Assembly (NCBI GenBank): GCA_019638615.1
Contig: JAHBTL010000029.1
Coordinates: 29,286 to 93,285, forward strand
From: Chitinophagaceae bacterium
Lineage (GTDB): Bacteria > Bacteroidota > Bacteroidia > Chitinophagales > Chitinophagaceae
DNA length: 64,000 bases
Reading direction: 5' to 3'
Shown here: positions 54,901 to 62,450 of the stretch, piece by piece
Layout: each line of letters starts with the position of its first letter
How positions within the stretch are numbered: position 1 is the stretch's first letter
Position numbers and translations under genes: made by a program
The notes under the pieces: generated by a model
Databases searched by the model: none
What the model saw: the letters and a program-made list of their open reading frames with translations, nothing else
What the model was told of the DNA's origin: nothing

Positions 54901-55514
54901 CGCAGATGAACCCGCATTTTATATTTAATTGCCTTAACTCGATAAACAGGTATATCGTTAAAAGCGACCAGGCGACCGCCTCGCTGTATTTAACCCGGTT
55001 CGCCAAGCTGATCAGGCTTATACTGGATAACTCCAACAGCAAATCCGTTACCCTGGCAAATGAGCTGGAAGCGTTGCGGTTGTATATTGAAATGGAGAGC
55101 ATACGGTTTGAAAAGCAGTTTTCGTATACGATCGAGGTAGATGATGACATACAGGCTGATCATTTATTTGTTCCGCCGATGATCATTCAACCCTATGTGG
55201 AAAATGCTATCTGGCATGGTTTATTGCATAAAGAATCTTCCGGTGAATTGACTATCACTGTAAGCATGCAGTCGGCAGGTATGTTATTATGTGTTATTGA
55301 AGACAATGGTGTGGGTAGGGCGCGTGCTAAAGAGTTGCGCAGTAAATCAGCTTCCGCAAAAAAATCGTTGGGTATGAAGCTTACCGAAGACCGGCTGGCA
55401 TTATTGGGTAAGCAGGCTCAGATGGAGGCTTCGGTAGAAGTAAAAGATTTAAAAACGAACGACGGCTGTGCCGCCGGAACGAAAGTGATAATAAAAATTC
55501 CTGTTGATTCCTGA
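51972..55514 (+). CDS. LytS-type sensor histidine kinase with beta-propeller, Y_Y_Y and GAF domains
   Basis: 1180 residues, starting with TTG at 51972 (51975 also possible); a signal peptide FFSIFIPCCLLQTVRAQ follows. The periplasmic part is two-component-regulator propeller repeats (up to about residue 640; e.g. FVDDMVTLSNGNHVI, NNYVYQAKNGNIWLTT), then a Y_Y_Y domain (about 673-748; KYRYRLEGFDHEWKNLD). One membrane helix at about 755-775, a GAF domain (about 790-940; PFGQGITGHVALTGKAEIIP), then the LytS-like kinase with the phosphorylated His at about 981 (AQMNPHFIFNCLNSINRY) and an ATPase lid (IEDNGVGRARAKELR). It senses an unknown extracellular signal. It overlaps the response regulator operon: gap 14 bp. 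Confidence 0.93.
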   Translation: MLNRCHIVLFFSIFIPCCLLQTVRAQLPDYHLQLFDYTSGIRPGNILSVAKDSKGFLWILYPRQIQRFDGKHIKTIRLPGSFQNMLCDSSAGVWISSQEKVLYLSPDMKDFKVVPFEQTRRVLRIGPLVQLPGKAILAITDRGLFQYDDPSDSFLQSGYALPATKFSTRILSHHGNIVFLRSETQVYRYNVLTRVTDSLPNREVYRLYPVNEDSVLVSSWTNRCYWYNFPTATILPATPPAGLKEPGTTSFDVKSMVEFAPGRFFMASREGIFEYDTRTKAYKRLRFFMNGRTVATNDYSNCIYADDDGFAWMATIDGIVRFSFSRPEIGLMRIRQLNDDLPVAIDDVRKIVTDRQENLWMATGNGIVCWETSKKKWSVFLPAQGKKDKLEHPSIRGMVYDGRYLILGPTDLGIWLFDPVRHTYTRPLYANAFVKKISERDFVDDMVTLSNGNHVITGRDALYLLDGKTYRIDTINIEPAKGNNNYVYQAKNGNIWLTTNTGLYYLDSTFRLLKEVELPFSNKYISCGFILPDDRLLFHCADGLYTVSCTNKEVKLEKFTPVFDNVFLTTVFQDTNGIIWAASENGIYSFDPVSHKLNLFDHSDNVQGYGFNNNSSFRNKDGIVFLGGINGVNYFQPESFKASEEKLQVYISRVKTGENDSLLQSKNVALDYSFQSSLEIELLAPYFNNPDKVKYRYRLEGFDHEWKNLDNTNTLQFTSLPPGSYTLLVQASVNGVDWISAKNSFSFYIKPPFWFNWWFIVSVLLIAGAIIWQIIKARNKKILEQREELEAEQAVNYFAASLQETSSVKDILWDVAKNCIGRLHFEDCVIYIADYKKKVLIQKAAYGPKSPASYEIKEPLIIPFGQGITGHVALTGKAEIIPDTTRDARYIVDDQFRYSEITVPIVYDGRVLGIIDCEHSKKGFFTQKHLSILKTIASLCANKIVKARAEKEKQLAEKILMDTQRKMADVEMQALRAQMNPHFIFNCLNSINRYIVKSDQATASLYLTRFAKLIRLILDNSNSKSVTLANELEALRLYIEMESIRFEKQFSYTIEVDDDIQADHLFVPPMIIQPYVENAIWHGLLHKESSGELTITVSMQSAGMLLCVIEDNGVGRARAKELRSKSASAKKSLGMKLTEDRLALLGKQAQMEASVEVKDLKTNDGCAAGTKVIIKIPVDS

Positions 55515-55528
55515 TTAAAAACACGTGT

Positions 55529-56278
55529 ATGATTAAATGTATTTTGATTGACGACGAGCGGAATGCACTCGAAATGATGGAGTGGTTGCTTAAAACCTAT
55601 GCCCCCCAGGTGCAAATACTGGCAATGTGCAATTCCGCAGAGCAGGGCATAGAGGCCATTAACCGCTACAAACCCGATGTAGTTTTCCTGGATATTGAAA
55701 TGCCCAAAATGAATGGGTTTGATATGCTGGAGCAGTTTGAGAAATTGTTTTTCGATGTGGTTTTTTGCACTGCCTACGACCAGTTTGCTATCAAGGCTTT
55801 CCGGTACAGCGCACTCAATTACCTCTTAAAGCCTGTAGATCCCGACGATCTGAAAGCAACCATCAGGCGACTGGAGGAAAGGAAAACACTTCCAACCCGG
55901 GAGCAATTTGATTTGTTGTTGCAGAACATTCAGCATGCAGGCAAAGCTACACCCCAGCGCATAGCGCTTACTACCAATGATGGTTTGATATTTGTGCCTA
56001 CTTCTGATATCTTATATTGCGAGGCGGAAAGTAATTATACGCATGTAGTGTTAACAGGAGGTAAAAAAATCCTGGTATCGAAAGTATTGAAGGACATTGA
56101 TGAGGCGTTGAGCGGCCCCGATTTTTACAGGGTGCATAGTTCATTTCTTATTAACATTAACCGCATTAAAAAATTTGTTCGTGGCGATGGTGGGTACATT
56201 GTAATGGACAACGATGCAACTATTAATATTTCCCGGAGCAGAAGACAGGAGTTTATGGAACTCTTTTCCAGGTTTTAA
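55529..56278 (+). CDS. LytTR-family response regulator
   Basis: 249 residues. Receiver domain about 1-120 with D9/D10-type acidic pair in LIDDE, phospho-acceptor D55 in VVFLDIEMPKMNGF, and the conserved Lys in NYLLKPVD. Then a LytTR DNA-binding domain from about residue 150 (IALTTNDGLIFVPTSDILYCEAESNYTHV ... VHSSFLININRIKKFVRGDG). It pairs with the LytS-type sensor 14 bp upstream and binds direct repeats upstream of target genes; the targets are unknown. A terminator-like hairpin follows at 56301-56332. Confidence 0.94.
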   Translation: MIKCILIDDERNALEMMEWLLKTYAPQVQILAMCNSAEQGIEAINRYKPDVVFLDIEMPKMNGFDMLEQFEKLFFDVVFCTAYDQFAIKAFRYSALNYLLKPVDPDDLKATIRRLEERKTLPTREQFDLLLQNIQHAGKATPQRIALTTNDGLIFVPTSDILYCEAESNYTHVVLTGGKKILVSKVLKDIDEALSGPDFYRVHSSFLININRIKKFVRGDGGYIVMDNDATINISRSRRQEFMELFSRF

Positions 56279-56300
56279 AATGTGTCAATACGGGTAGTTT

Positions 56301-56332
56301 AAAAAGTCCCTGCCTGGTGCGGGGATTTTTTA
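56301..56332 (+). terminator. Terminator after the two-component operon
   Basis: TCCCTGC (56307-56313) pairs with GCGGGGA (56319-56325) with one G-U, preceded by AAAAA and followed by TTTTTTA. Twenty-three bases after the response-regulator stop. Confidence 0.65.
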
Positions 56333-56499
56333 TTGCCATGCCAGATACTCAAAAAAAATGCCGTATGCTCAAAATGATGATCGTAAAAAGAGGATATGTC
56401 ATAAATTAGATCATCAGAAAAGAGCATGGTTGTGGCGGGTGTAAAAGGAGCGAAATGAATAATAAAAAACAATCGGGGCGGTTAATACACAGGGATCTC

Positions 56500-56570
56500 A
56501 GGGGCTGATCAAAAAGGTCGTTATAGACAATCTGGCGAAAGATGATGGACGACCTTTTTGATCAGCCTCT
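56500..56570. terminator. Large bidirectional terminator-like palindrome
   Basis: AGGGGCTGATCAAAAAGGTCGT (first arm, 56500-56521) and ACGACCTTTTTGATCAGCCTCT (second, 56549-56570) are complementary at 21 of 22 positions with one G-U, loop 27 nt, then TTTTCTG. It sits 7 bp beyond the stop of the DtxR-type gene, which is convergent with the response regulator, so it can end transcripts from both sides. The 27-nt loop is long for a terminator; a mobile palindrome reused as terminator is possible. Confidence 0.6.
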
Positions 56571-56577
56571 TTTTCTG

Positions 56578-57228
56578 CTAAAATACCAACAGGTTCCTGC
56601 AAACAGTATTGCTGAAAATGGTTTTTGTTTTGTGGTTCAGTTTTACGCTCATCGATTTATCAAAGTTCTGTATTTCTTTTATTTCAATAGAGGAACCTAA
56701 TGTAAGTCCGATCGAGTCGAGGAACTGCAAAAAAGCAGGATCGTGGTTGGCTACACCTGTAAGTTTGTAAGTTTTATTAAGCGCCCCTTCCGAGAGTGGA
56801 AAGGATTTATAAACCGGTAGCTTCCCGTTAACATCGGGTATGGGTTCTCCATGGGGGTCGAATTGCGGGTATCCCAGCATTTCATCAATGCGGTTAAAAA
56901 AGCGATCTGACTGTATGTGTTCTATCTGCTCGGCTATGTCATGCACTTCTTCCCAACCCAGTCCCATCACCTGCGACAGGAAAAGTTCTGTAAGCCGGTG
57001 CTTGCGTAAAATGTGTAAAGCCTGCTTCCTGCCTTTTTCCGTCAGCTCAATAGCTTTGTATTTTTCGTAGCGAATGAATTTTTTTTCATCCAGTTTTTTT
57101 ACCATACTGTTTACAGTCGGCATTTTTATATTCAGGCTATCGGCAATGTCCTTTACCGTTATTTCCTTGTTCTGCTGCGATAACCTGTACAAGGCTTTAA
57201 GATAATTCTCTTCTGTAAGTGAGATCAT
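56578..57228 (-). CDS. DtxR/MntR-family metal-dependent regulator
   Basis: 216 residues. N-terminal winged helix (about 5-70; YLKALYRLSQQNKEITVKDI and IKMPTVNSMVKKLDEKKFI), dimerisation/metal-binding domain (about 70-140; HRLTELFLSQVMGLGWEEVHDIAEQIEHI), and an SH3-like C-terminal domain. It likely represses metal uptake genes when Fe or Mn is abundant. The perfect -7 box TATATTTG on the minus strand (57233-57240) is so close to the ATG that the mRNA would be nearly leaderless; autoregulation there is plausible. Confidence 0.93.
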   Translation of the reverse strand: MISLTEENYLKALYRLSQQNKEITVKDIADSLNIKMPTVNSMVKKLDEKKFIRYEKYKAIELTEKGRKQALHILRKHRLTELFLSQVMGLGWEEVHDIAEQIEHIQSDRFFNRIDEMLGYPQFDPHGEPIPDVNGKLPVYKSFPLSEGALNKTYKLTGVANHDPAFLQFLDSIGLTLGSSIEIKEIQNFDKSMSVKLNHKTKTIFSNTVCRNLLVF

Positions 57229-57232
57229 GCGA

Positions 57233-57240
57233 CAAATATA
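57233..57240 (-). promoter_or_regulatory. -7 box directly before the DtxR-type gene
   Basis: CAAATATA on the plus strand, i.e. TATATTTG on the minus strand, matching TAnnTTTG. It ends 4 bp before the start codon (57226-57228), so transcription would begin at or very near the ATG. No clear -33 TTTG was found. Confidence 0.45.
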
Positions 57241-57309
57241 AGCAACCTCTTTTTGTTTGGTATTTAGCGGGCACTAAAAGTTATTTTGCCGGATGTGCCG
57301 GAGCGCCCC

Positions 57310-58314
57310 TTAATCAGTGATCAGTGAAAGAAACCGGGTACTGGCAGTATCGGCAATTGTGCCATCGTTGGTTTTATAAATAAAGTAAGCTGCCATGTCT
57401 TTCCTGGCTTCTATAAATTCTAAGCCTCTCTTTACGCCTAAGGCCATCAATACATTGTCGTACGCGTCTGCGGTCATCGCATCTTTTGCCATGACGGTTA
57501 CGCTGATCATTTCATTTTGTACAGGAAGTCCTGTTTTGGCGTCAATGGTGTGGCTGAATTTTTTTCCCCTGTTCTCATGAAACTTCCTATAGCTGCCCGA
57601 AGTAGTGACCGCTGCATTTTCCAGTGTTATTACCTTCTGCATTACCGCAGGCTCATTTTCGTAATTGCCCGGTGCTTCAATACCTATCTTCATTTTTGAG
57701 CCGTCAGGCTTTTTACCCTCCGTTTTTATTTCTCCGCCTATTTCAACAACATAGCTTGTGATGGCATGCGCTTTCAAAAAGCCGGCAATCACATCTACGC
57801 TGTATCCCTGCGCAATGCCGTTTACATCTACGGTAATACAGGGTTTTGTTTTTGAAAGAAAGTTCCCGGTAAGTAAAATGCTATCCGTGCCTACACATTT
57901 CAATAGCTTTTTAACAGCACGTTTGCCCGGATATTTTTTGACGGACTGAGCTCCGAATCCCCAGGCTTTTACCAGCGGCTGGATTGTAATATCGAAAATA
58001 CCGCCCGATTCTTTCCATACTTCCACCGACTTATTAATTACCTGCACAAAGTGAGTATCAATTTCAATACCTCCCGGCGACTGGTTAAAACGATTGATAT
58101 TGGAGCCTGGCTTATACAACGACATGGAGTTATCTATTACCTGCAGAATGCTGTCAACCTGGTATTTTTTTACCGTACTGTCTGTGGCATAATAAGTAAT
58201 ATGATAAGTAGTGCCCTGCGCGAATCCCGTAATTTCTATTTTTTTAATGTCATCATCGGTAGATACGGGATGCGCGAGCATCGAACACAGCAAAAAAATA
58301 ATGATACGGGGCAT
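57310..58314 (-). CDS. apbE: FAD:protein FMN transferase (ApbE)
   Basis: 334 residues. Signal peptide MPRIIIFLLCSMLAHPVS. ApbE signatures: FAQGTTYHITYYA, SGGIFDITIQPLVKAWGFG, VDVNGIAQGYSVDVIAGFL and the magnesium-site HTIDAKTGLPVQNEM followed by KDAMTADAYDNVLMALG. The enzyme attaches FMN from FAD to Thr/Ser of exported flavoproteins such as Nqr subunits. It lies between the DtxR-type gene and the esterase, all on the minus strand. Confidence 0.94.
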   Translation of the reverse strand: MPRIIIFLLCSMLAHPVSTDDDIKKIEITGFAQGTTYHITYYATDSTVKKYQVDSILQVIDNSMSLYKPGSNINRFNQSPGGIEIDTHFVQVINKSVEVWKESGGIFDITIQPLVKAWGFGAQSVKKYPGKRAVKKLLKCVGTDSILLTGNFLSKTKPCITVDVNGIAQGYSVDVIAGFLKAHAITSYVVEIGGEIKTEGKKPDGSKMKIGIEAPGNYENEPAVMQKVITLENAAVTTSGSYRKFHENRGKKFSHTIDAKTGLPVQNEMISVTVMAKDAMTADAYDNVLMALGVKRGLEFIEARKDMAAYFIYKTNDGTIADTASTRFLSLITD

Positions 58315-58349
58315 AAAAGGGGAAGTAAAGTAAAAATATTTATAAAAGC

Positions 58350-59234
58350 TTACCTGAAGCTTTCTCCAATAAATGCCAGGGCATCGGTAATGCCGGTGCG
58401 CCAGTACAGCCAGTTGTGGTCGCCTTCGCGAACGCGGTATTCATGCTTCACCATTTTTTTGCGAAGCGCTATATGCAGCAGGGCATTACCGTTGAATAAA
58501 AAGTCGTCATCGCCACAGTCTATCCAGTAACGTACTTTGTTTAAGTCATCCCCCGACTTTTCATCGATTATCTTAAGAATAGAATTATCATACCATGCTT
58601 TGCTCAGGCGGTTTTTTCCTTTCAGGCCTCTTCCATATAAGGGAGCCATTACCCAGTCCCATTGGTCGTCGGGCATCGTTGCCATTTCTTCATCGCTGAA
58701 TACACCCGAACTTAGCGGCGCTGCAGCAACAAACAAATCGGGATATTTCAAGGCATAGATCAGCGTGCCATATCCACCCATCGAAAGCCCGGCTACACCC
58801 CGGAATATTTTTTCACGCCTGATGCGGTATGTCTTTTCTATTGCAGGTATGAATTCCTGTATGAAAAAATCTTCATAACGCTCTTTGCCATCATATGAGT
58901 TAATGTACCAGCTTGAATCCGCATCCGGCATTACTATAATCATGGGCGGAATCGTTCCATCGGCAATTGCTTTATCGGCATAGCGGTTTACTTCGCCAAA
59001 CTGCAGCCATGCCGTGTTGTCCTCTGTATAGCCGTGCAGCAGGTATACGACAGGGTACCATCGCTGCGAATGATCGTAATCTGCAGGAAGATAGACGGAG
59101 TATCTTACATTTCTCTTCAGAATACTGCTGCTCACCTTTGCTTCCTCTACTACTTTACCGCCCGGCTGCGCCCCTGACGGCAAGCCCGCGCATACACATA
59201 ACACAATTGCCGCGACTCCTGCCCATAATTGCAT
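58350..59234 (-). CDS. Secreted esterase of the esterase-D/PF00756 type
   Basis: 294 residues. Signal peptide MQLWAGVAAIVLCVCAGLPSGAQ. Alpha/beta-hydrolase features: YPVVYLLHGYTEDNTAW for the oxyanion region, nucleophile S151 in AGLSMGGYG, an acidic residue probably in WIDCGDDDFLF, and the catalytic His in REGDHNWLYWR near the end. The family contains feruloyl/xylan esterases, mycolyltransferases and formylglutathione hydrolases; the signal peptide favours a carbohydrate-ester or similar extracytoplasmic substrate. Start of apbE is 35 bp downstream. Confidence 0.9.
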   Translation of the reverse strand: MQLWAGVAAIVLCVCAGLPSGAQPGGKVVEEAKVSSSILKRNVRYSVYLPADYDHSQRWYPVVYLLHGYTEDNTAWLQFGEVNRYADKAIADGTIPPMIIVMPDADSSWYINSYDGKERYEDFFIQEFIPAIEKTYRIRREKIFRGVAGLSMGGYGTLIYALKYPDLFVAAAPLSSGVFSDEEMATMPDDQWDWVMAPLYGRGLKGKNRLSKAWYDNSILKIIDEKSGDDLNKVRYWIDCGDDDFLFNGNALLHIALRKKMVKHEYRVREGDHNWLYWRTGITDALAFIGESFR

Positions 59235-59292
59235 AAGAATAGCTGTGTTTGGGTGATATTAATACAGGGAATATTTATTTACCCTTATATCG

Positions 59293-59850
59293 TTATTTAG
59301 GCGTAAACTGAAAATCTAAAATACGCTCTTCATAGTTTGCAAGGGTATACGCAATCAATATACCGTTGCGCCGGTTGAAAGTATACCTGTTCCTGTTGAT
59401 GCTGGTTTCTTTTTTGTTGGCTTTTTTAAACCATTTTTCCAGGTCGTGAATGTTATTGTCGTATATCTTGATTTTAAGGACCTTGCTTTCGCTGATGCTG
59501 CGGGTAATATAATCGGTATTACCGGTTAGGGGCTCCCAGTTGGTGGGGCGGAACAAAAAGCTGCTCACTGTTTTGCTGCTGTCGAAGTTTACATACAACG
59601 TATCGCCAAGGTAGCCATATACATATTTTTCACCCTGGTCACTGATATTCTTCCTTGTAGGTTCGCCAAACAGCTTTACGGTTTCCCCGGGTGAGGTAAT
59701 TCCTTTCTCCAGTTTTCTTACATCGTCTTCTTTAATCGGGTGATAAACGGCGAAAGGTGTGTTGGCCGGATTGTATTTAGGCGTACAGGCAGCGATCAGT
59801 AAAATAAAAAATAAAACATTTAAAAAAATACGCGTCAGCATGGAAATCAT
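59293..59850 (-). CDS. Lipoprotein with BamE/SmpA-like features
   Basis: 185 residues. Signal and lipobox FFILLIAACTP (Cys at 22); ATG 59841 is an alternative start. The segment KLEKGITSPGETVKLFGEPT with YVYGYLGDTLYVNFDSSKTV recalls the SmpA/BamE small beta fold (KGMT...V..LLG.P then a Y strand), but this is weak. Its function is unknown; the gene lies 17 bp after gluconate dehydrogenase subunit 3 and is probably co-transcribed with the GMC pair. Confidence 0.7.
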   Translation of the reverse strand: MISMLTRIFLNVLFFILLIAACTPKYNPANTPFAVYHPIKEDDVRKLEKGITSPGETVKLFGEPTRKNISDQGEKYVYGYLGDTLYVNFDSSKTVSSFLFRPTNWEPLTGNTDYITRSISESKVLKIKIYDNNIHDLEKWFKKANKKETSINRNRYTFNRRNGILIAYTLANYEERILDFQFTPK

Positions 59851-59867
59851 GATGTTTGGTGAAAAAA

Positions 59868-60536
59868 TTAACTATAGCTTGCGCATTCCTTCAGCTCTTT
59901 TTCTGTATATGCTAAACTGTATTGTTTCAGCACGTCATCCGGAACGCCGTTCCATTGATTAGGCTGGTTGCCCGCATAACCAATGTCTTCAATACCAATT
60001 TTAGCAGTATAGAAGCCTGTGCATACAAGGTCGCGCATTAAATTAAAAAATGAAACCCCCTGTGACATTTCGGGTTTTGCTTTTAACGGGTATGCAATAT
60101 CATCTACGATCTGTATTCTTTGGGCATCGTCCAGGTCTTTAAATGATTTCTTAAAACGGCTGAACGATTCCCTGTCCAGCCATCTTAAGCCGCCACGCAC
60201 AGGTACCTGGTAGTGCGGCATGTCTTTTACAATAAACTCGATGAATTCCGGCACTTTCGCATCAGATGCGCTGCCGCTTACCTCATCTTTAGGAATAATA
60301 ATGTCTCCTAAAATGGTGATAGTGCCCATTTCATGTGTTGTAAAGAAGGTATAGGAAGTTACATTTTTGTAATGTTCTATTTCCTCCGGCTGCCTGTCGG
60401 GACCTGCCGCTGTCCCGGCAGCGGGCTTTGTATCCGTAACATCGGTTTTCTTATCGGCGGGCTTGCAGGCATCCAGCAGCACAGAAGTTGCCAGTGAACC
60501 TACACCTAATATTTTAAGGGATTTTCTTCTGTCCAT
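59868..60536 (-). CDS. Gluconate 2-dehydrogenase subunit 3 family protein
   Basis: 222 residues. N-terminus MDRRKSLKILGVGSLATSVLLDAC with RR and a hydrophobic stretch ending in Cys (Tat-type lipoprotein or signal). The body fits the subunit 3 family: EIEHYKNVTSYTFFTTHEMG, PKDEVSGSASDAKVPEFIE and DLVCTGFYTAKIGIEDIGY. The small subunit usually carries the FAD large subunit through the Tat system. It starts 29 bp after the GMC gene, forming a clear pair. Confidence 0.92.
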   Translation of the reverse strand: MDRRKSLKILGVGSLATSVLLDACKPADKKTDVTDTKPAAGTAAGPDRQPEEIEHYKNVTSYTFFTTHEMGTITILGDIIIPKDEVSGSASDAKVPEFIEFIVKDMPHYQVPVRGGLRWLDRESFSRFKKSFKDLDDAQRIQIVDDIAYPLKAKPEMSQGVSFFNLMRDLVCTGFYTAKIGIEDIGYAGNQPNQWNGVPDDVLKQYSLAYTEKELKECASYS

Positions 60537-60565
60537 AGCAATAAATTTATTAAAATGTCAGGAGC

Positions 60566-62308
60566 TTACAGGTTTTGTTTTTTCAGTTCATCAATGATAT
60601 ACTCGGATGCCCGCATAGACAATGCCAGGATGGTCCAGGTAATATTTTTATCCGCCTGCGATGTAAAGGCAGCGCCATCTACCACGAAAAGATTTTTACA
60701 GTCGTGTGCCTGGTTCCACTTATTCAATGCAGATGTTTTGGGATTGTTTCCCATCCTGGCAGTTCCTGCTTCATGAATGATTTTTCCGGGCGCTTCCAGT
60801 CCATAGTTGTTTTTAGGATCCACATCACCGCCCCAGGTTACCACAGCGCCCATCGCATGCATTATTTCCAGGAATGTTTCTTTCATATGTTTTGCCTGGG
60901 CAATTTCATGCTGCGTCCATTTCACATCAAACTTCAACACCGGTATACCATATTTATCTACCACGTTGGGATCAATAAAGCAACGGTTATCGTGCATGGC
61001 AAGGGCTTCGCCTCTTCCGCCCATGCCTACACTGGCGCCATAAAAGAAACGCTGGTCTTCTTTTAATGAAGCGCCATAGCCGCCGGCTTCTTTCTTTTTG
61101 CCATTTACTTCATGTTTGCCGTTCATGCCCTGGATGCCCATGCCAAAACCGTAACCCGGCATCCCCATTCCTCCCCAATACTCTATGTGGTAGCCGCGGG
61201 TAAAGTTCAGTTTTTTATTGCCCTGTAACCACCAGGGAGTGTACACGTGCATGCCGCCTACACCGTCTTCGTTGTATCTTTTTCTTCCGAATAGCTGGGG
61301 CAGGTAGCCGCCGAGCGATACGCCGGTAGAGTCGTGCAGGTAGCGCCCAACCACATCGCTGGAATTGGCCAGTCCGTTCGGATGGGCTTTTGATTTTGAG
61401 TTGAGCATCAGGCGGGAGCTTTCGCAGGCGCTGGCCGCCAGGATCACCACTTTTCCTTTCACCTCGTATTCATTCATATCCTCTTTATTAATATAGGATA
61501 TGCCGGTAGCCAACCCGTTTTCGTTTGTTAATACCTCTCTTGCCATGGCATTGGCTATAACGTCTATATTGCCGGTGGCCAGGGCAGGATTTACCAGCAC
61601 AGAGCCGGAAGTAAAATCAGCATAAAACTGGCAGGATCTGCCGCACTGACCACAGTACACACAACTGCCTCTTTCGTTGTTGATCGGCTTGGTTAGCATC
61701 GACAGTCTGCCGGGAATAACGGGTATGCCGATCTTATTGGCAGCATTTTTTATGAACAGCTCGTGCAGGCGCGGCTTGGGAGGTGGCAGGAAGTATCCGT
61801 CCGGTTCATCTTCCAGTCCTTCATTGGTGCCAAACACGCCAATTAGCTGGTCTACCCTGTCGTAGTAAGGCTTGATATCAGCGTAACTGATAGGCCAGTC
61901 TTCCCCAAGTCCATCTATACTCTTTCTTTTAAAATCCTTCGGTCCCCAGCGCAGGGAAATCCTTCCCCAGTGGTTGGTCCTTCCGCCCATCATCCTTGCC
62001 CTGAACCAGTCCCATTCCGTACCGGAGGCCCTGGTATACGGCTCCCCTTCAATATCCCATCCGCCATAGCAGGCGTCAAAATCACCAAAAGGCCTGTATT
62101 TGGTGCTTGATCCGCGGCGCGGAGATTCATACGGCCACTTAAACTGGGTTACATTCTTTTTGGGGTCAAACAGCGGGCCTGCTTCAAGCAAACAAACTTT
62201 TACCCCTGCCTTGGCAAGCATATAAGCAGCCATACCGCCACCAGCTCCCGATCCAACAATAATAACATCGTACTTTGTGGGGTTGGTTTTAATCTGGAAA
62301 TCTCCCAT
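60566..62308 (-). CDS. GMC-family FAD oxidoreductase, large subunit
   Basis: 580 residues. FAD motif DVIIVGSGAGGGMAAYM (14-30), MMGGRTNHWGRISLR (106-120), and the C-terminal active-site region HEAGTARMGNNP with NITWTILALSMRA. A four-Cys motif CVYCGQCGRSC (C216, C219, C222, C226) lies next to the FAD domain and is of the kind that binds an iron-sulfur cluster in bacterial FAD-dependent sugar dehydrogenases. No own signal, so export would depend on the subunit 3 partner. Likely oxidises a sugar or glycoside in the periplasm. It is divergent from the FGGY kinase. Confidence 0.93.
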   Translation of the reverse strand: MGDFQIKTNPTKYDVIIVGSGAGGGMAAYMLAKAGVKVCLLEAGPLFDPKKNVTQFKWPYESPRRGSSTKYRPFGDFDACYGGWDIEGEPYTRASGTEWDWFRARMMGGRTNHWGRISLRWGPKDFKRKSIDGLGEDWPISYADIKPYYDRVDQLIGVFGTNEGLEDEPDGYFLPPPKPRLHELFIKNAANKIGIPVIPGRLSMLTKPINNERGSCVYCGQCGRSCQFYADFTSGSVLVNPALATGNIDVIANAMAREVLTNENGLATGISYINKEDMNEYEVKGKVVILAASACESSRLMLNSKSKAHPNGLANSSDVVGRYLHDSTGVSLGGYLPQLFGRKRYNEDGVGGMHVYTPWWLQGNKKLNFTRGYHIEYWGGMGMPGYGFGMGIQGMNGKHEVNGKKKEAGGYGASLKEDQRFFYGASVGMGGRGEALAMHDNRCFIDPNVVDKYGIPVLKFDVKWTQHEIAQAKHMKETFLEIMHAMGAVVTWGGDVDPKNNYGLEAPGKIIHEAGTARMGNNPKTSALNKWNQAHDCKNLFVVDGAAFTSQADKNITWTILALSMRASEYIIDELKKQNL

Positions 62309-62450
62309 AATGATCTAAGAATTGTTGTTCTTTAAAAGTGTGCCTAAATGTAAGATTTTATCTAAAACGGAGCCGGTTTTTTTGTTTTTACGCGATAAAA
62401 AATCGTTCCTTGATCCGATAGCGCTTAATTTTAAAATCTTAAATCAAATT

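Noticed and set aside
58051-58530. 159-residue plus-strand ORF
   Set aside because: Crosses the apbE and esterase genes on the opposite strand; both of those have clear motifs and signal peptides, this one has none.
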